Assembly (NCBI RefSeq): GCF_001905505.1
Contig: NZ_LIPG01000007.1
Coordinates: 248,001-312,000, forward strand
Reading direction: 5' to 3'
DNA from: Streptomyces sp. CB02058
GTDB taxonomy: Bacteria; Actinomycetota; Actinomycetes; Streptomycetales; Streptomycetaceae
DNA: 64,000 nucleotides
How positions within the stretch are numbered: position 1 is the first letter of the stretch; each line of letters begins with the position of its first letter. This document shows, in pieces, positions 63,431 to 64,000 of the stretch. Position numbers and translations under genes: made by a program. Below the pieces are notes generated by a model. That model was not told where the DNA came from. It ran no database searches and saw only the letters and a program-made list of their open reading frames with translations.

Positions 63431-63802
63431 ATGCACATCGCCACTTACTCCCTCGTCGCCCTCGACTGCCCCGATCCCCCTTCTCTCGCCGCGTTCTACC
63501 AGGCGGTTCTGGGAGGTGAGGTCAAGAGGTCCAGCGACGACTGGTACATCCTCCAGGTCCCGGAGGGCGCACGCATCGCCTTCCAGCGGGCCGAGGACCA
63601 CCGGCCCCCGGAATGGCCTCGCGGCGACCGCAACTCCCAGCAGGAACACCTGGACTTCAACGTGACGGACATGGACCGCGCCCACAAAGAGGTGCTGGCG
63701 CTGGGCGCCACGCCACTGGACATCGACGACCAGGGCGGCTCGCGCGACTTCCGCGTGTACGCGGACCCGGCGGGACATCCGTTCTGTCTCTGCCAGGCGT
63801 GA
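63431..63802 (+). CDS. VOC-family (glyoxalase-fold) protein
   Basis: A 123-residue single-unit VOC protein. It starts ATYSLVALDCPDPPSLAAFY and ends RVYADPAGHPFCLC. The middle EHLDFNVTDMDRAHKEVLAL is typical. GAAAGGAC lies before ATG 63431. Not closely similar to the VOC protein at 25916. Function unknown. Confidence 0.83.
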   Translation: MHIATYSLVALDCPDPPSLAAFYQAVLGGEVKRSSDDWYILQVPEGARIAFQRAEDHRPPEWPRGDRNSQQEHLDFNVTDMDRAHKEVLALGATPLDIDDQGGSRDFRVYADPAGHPFCLCQA

Positions 63803-64000
63803 GCTCCCCGACGGCGGTGTGCGGGACATCCGTGCCGTCACCGCCGCTCGGGACGGTCGAGGAGAAGAAGCCCATCGCTGAGGGGACTTGAAGCTCCCCG
63901 GGAGGCCGAGGCTGTCCGGGCCGCTTCACCCGGTACGAACGTCATGTCCGCCCGAGGCGCGGCGCTGTCGGCCGAGGGGCCCGCTTCGGCGTCGCGGAGC
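63803..64000. other. Right-edge region, no gene seen
   Basis: About 200 bases with no supported gene. A gene may begin beyond the edge. Confidence 0.45.

Overview
The window is very GC-rich, with strong G/C preference at third codon positions, many ATGA or GTGA stop/start overlaps, GTG and TTG starts, and actinomycete iron boxes. It carries a recognisable coelichelin (cch) cluster, a StrR-type regulator, a SARP-type regulator and a LAL-type regulator. All of this indicates a Streptomyces chromosome; no species can be named from the sequence. No rRNA, tRNA, CRISPR array or intact insertion sequence was seen.

Positions 1-17393 hold the coelichelin siderophore locus. The left edge cuts the three-module NRPS cchH, leaving A-T-E, C-A-T-E and the start of C3. 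It is followed on the minus strand by cchG (ABC exporter-like), cchF (ferric-siderophore lipoprotein), cchE (ATPase), cchD and cchC (permeases) and cchB (ornithine N-hydroxylase), with cchA (formyltransferase) divergent. The adenylation specificity residues match those known for CchH modules 1 and 2. Iron boxes lie before cchF and in the cchB/cchA divergent region.

Positions 17461-30780 extend the iron region. There is a thioesterase-like gene, then an iron-box-led ABC uptake operon with a fused double permease. Next come a RavA/ViaA-like MoxR ATPase and VWA pair and a VOC protein. A second iron-box-led ABC uptake operon follows, and its last two genes (29414-30780) encode two unannotated proteins that look like distant paralogues with a degenerate amidotransferase-like fold. 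These are translationally coupled to the transporter and are one of the two best candidates for something new.

Positions 30755-43970 start with a secreted PL11-type rhamnogalacturonan lyase. Then comes a compact cluster: a StrR-type regulator facing an eight-gene plus-strand operon. The operon encodes a GalU-like uridylyltransferase, a ThDP enzyme, an MFS transporter, two glycosyltransferases, a YvcK-like protein, a UDP-xylose synthase and a UDP-glucose dehydrogenase. GalU, UGD and UXS form a complete route from glucose-1-phosphate to UDP-xylose. With two glycosyltransferases, a ThDP enzyme and a dedicated regulator, this looks like a small pentose-containing specialised-metabolite cluster that I do not recognise. 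A CebR-type palindrome sits in its divergent promoter.

Positions 44161-64000 are mixed accessory and housekeeping genes: a RibD/DHFR-like reductase, two small unknown proteins, an IS630-like transposase remnant, a TetR/methyltransferase pair, an SDR/TetR pair with three shared palindromes, a SARP-type regulator opposite an alpha/beta-hydrolase, a MerR regulator, a CE2-like SGNH esterase with a second CebR-type box, a LAL-type LuxR regulator, a PH-like membrane protein, a pirin, a TPR protein, a Sfp-type phosphopantetheinyl transferase coupled to a metallophosphoesterase, and a second VOC protein.
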